From the NCBI GenBank assembly GCA_013399115.1, contig VXAA01003297.1:205777-269776 (forward strand): a DNA stretch of 64,000 nucleotides, in the 5' to 3' direction. The position numbers and the translations under genes were made by a program. Position 1 is the stretch's first letter. Every line of letters starts with the position of its first letter. The stretch is from Anseranas semipalmata (taxonomy: Eukaryota > Chordata > Aves > Anseriformes > Anseranatidae). Below the pieces are notes generated by a model, which made no database searches, was not told where the DNA came from, and was given only the letters and a program-made list of their open reading frames with translations. Positions 63,267 through 64,000 of this stretch are shown here, piece by piece.

Positions 63267-64000
63267 AGAGAAAGGCCTTAAATGCATCCTGACTTTTTCT
63301 TGTTACTCTGTGAGGCCTCTGTGATGAACTTGGTAACTTCTGCTTTCCTGCAAGGGGTCTGAAGGTGGGAGGAATAAGAGAGGTGCCCCTGGCAAAGGTT
63401 GGTGCTGGACAGCTTTTGGCTTGCACACCTTGTCTCTGGCTTGTGCCACAGCCAGGACAGGATTCCACACAGCTCTCCAAAAGCACAGTGGATGGGATTT
63501 GCAATAGCTTCAGATGCCCCACTCTGCCAGTACTGCCCAGTCCTGATCTACCGTGCTGTCCTGGGACTCCTTCCCAAAGGGCTGCTGAGCACTGACTGTT
63601 GAATGGTGTGTAAGTGCAGTAGAGCCAGGGGTCAGCTAAGGCAGAGATACAAAAAAAGCCATTTCACTTGCCCCTTTGACATGCCAGTCTCAGCCACCTC
63701 CAAGATAACTCAAAAACAGCGTACATCGATAATGGCAGACTGTTCCTACAGAGGTTTTGCTAAAAATGGAAGTTACTTTGTTTTTTTAGTTCCCGGCCCC
63801 TGTCCTTTTGGCAAACCATCTCTTAACCATGGAGGCCTGGGGGACTCAACCATGGGGCCCTTACCATGGTTAGGGAGGGAACTAGGATTAGCCTATTACA
63901 AACAGGATTTCTGCATTGCAAGACCCTGCAGGAGAAGCACATATGATGTGAATTGCTAATACATGGACAGTTGAATAAATGAACGGGAGCTAGTGTTTAA
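63267..64000 (-). other. CACNA1I intron, continuing past the window edge
   Basis: The sequence upstream of window exon 1 contains no frame resembling domain III S1 or the II-III linker, so it is read as intron. The gene continues to the right. Confidence 0.7.

Noticed and set aside
1..64000. CRISPR arrays, prokaryotic operons, rRNA, tRNA and intact endogenous retroviruses
   Set aside because: None seen. The sequence is eukaryotic intron-exon DNA with no regularly spaced repeats, no tRNA-like folds noticed and no paired long terminal repeats.

Overview
The window is vertebrate nuclear DNA, almost certainly from a bird. Two LINE copies have the 3' end typical of avian CR1 (25236-25747 and 40168-41050), an older degenerate CR1 lies at 3540-4500, SINEs are nearly absent, and the introns are short. 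No bacterial, viral or mobile-operon organisation is present.

The right 40% (38837-63177, minus strand) holds the 3' half of one gene, CACNA1I, which encodes the pore-forming subunit Cav3.3 of a low-voltage-activated (T-type) calcium channel. Eighteen exons could be assembled by eye. Every complete intron is GT-AG, and the frame is continuous for 3,090 coding bases (1,030 residues). They run from domain III segment S2, through domains III and IV, into the cytoplasmic C-terminal tail. Both T-type pore aspartates of these domains and both S4 voltage sensors are present. The tail separates Cav3.3 from Cav3.1 and Cav3.2. The 5' half lies beyond the right edge. The last exon runs into a 49-base run of N (38788-38836), so the final residues and the stop codon are not visible.

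The left 60% (1-38787) has no exon I can defend. It probably contains the CACNA1I 3' UTR next to the gap, then intergenic DNA with an ancient CR1 fragment, a younger CR1 with a partly open frame, and several microsatellites. In human, ENTHD1 follows CACNA1I tail to tail; I do not see it here, and it may lie further left.

I found no convincing new biological system. The points most worth checking are the unfinished C-terminus (gap, AT microsatellite and a G-quadruplex motif close together), a tail motif that recalls other Cav3 paralogues, unusual pyrimidine- or T-rich tracts before two acceptors, a possible 9-base donor choice in the tail, and a few compact palindromes including an RFX X-box.
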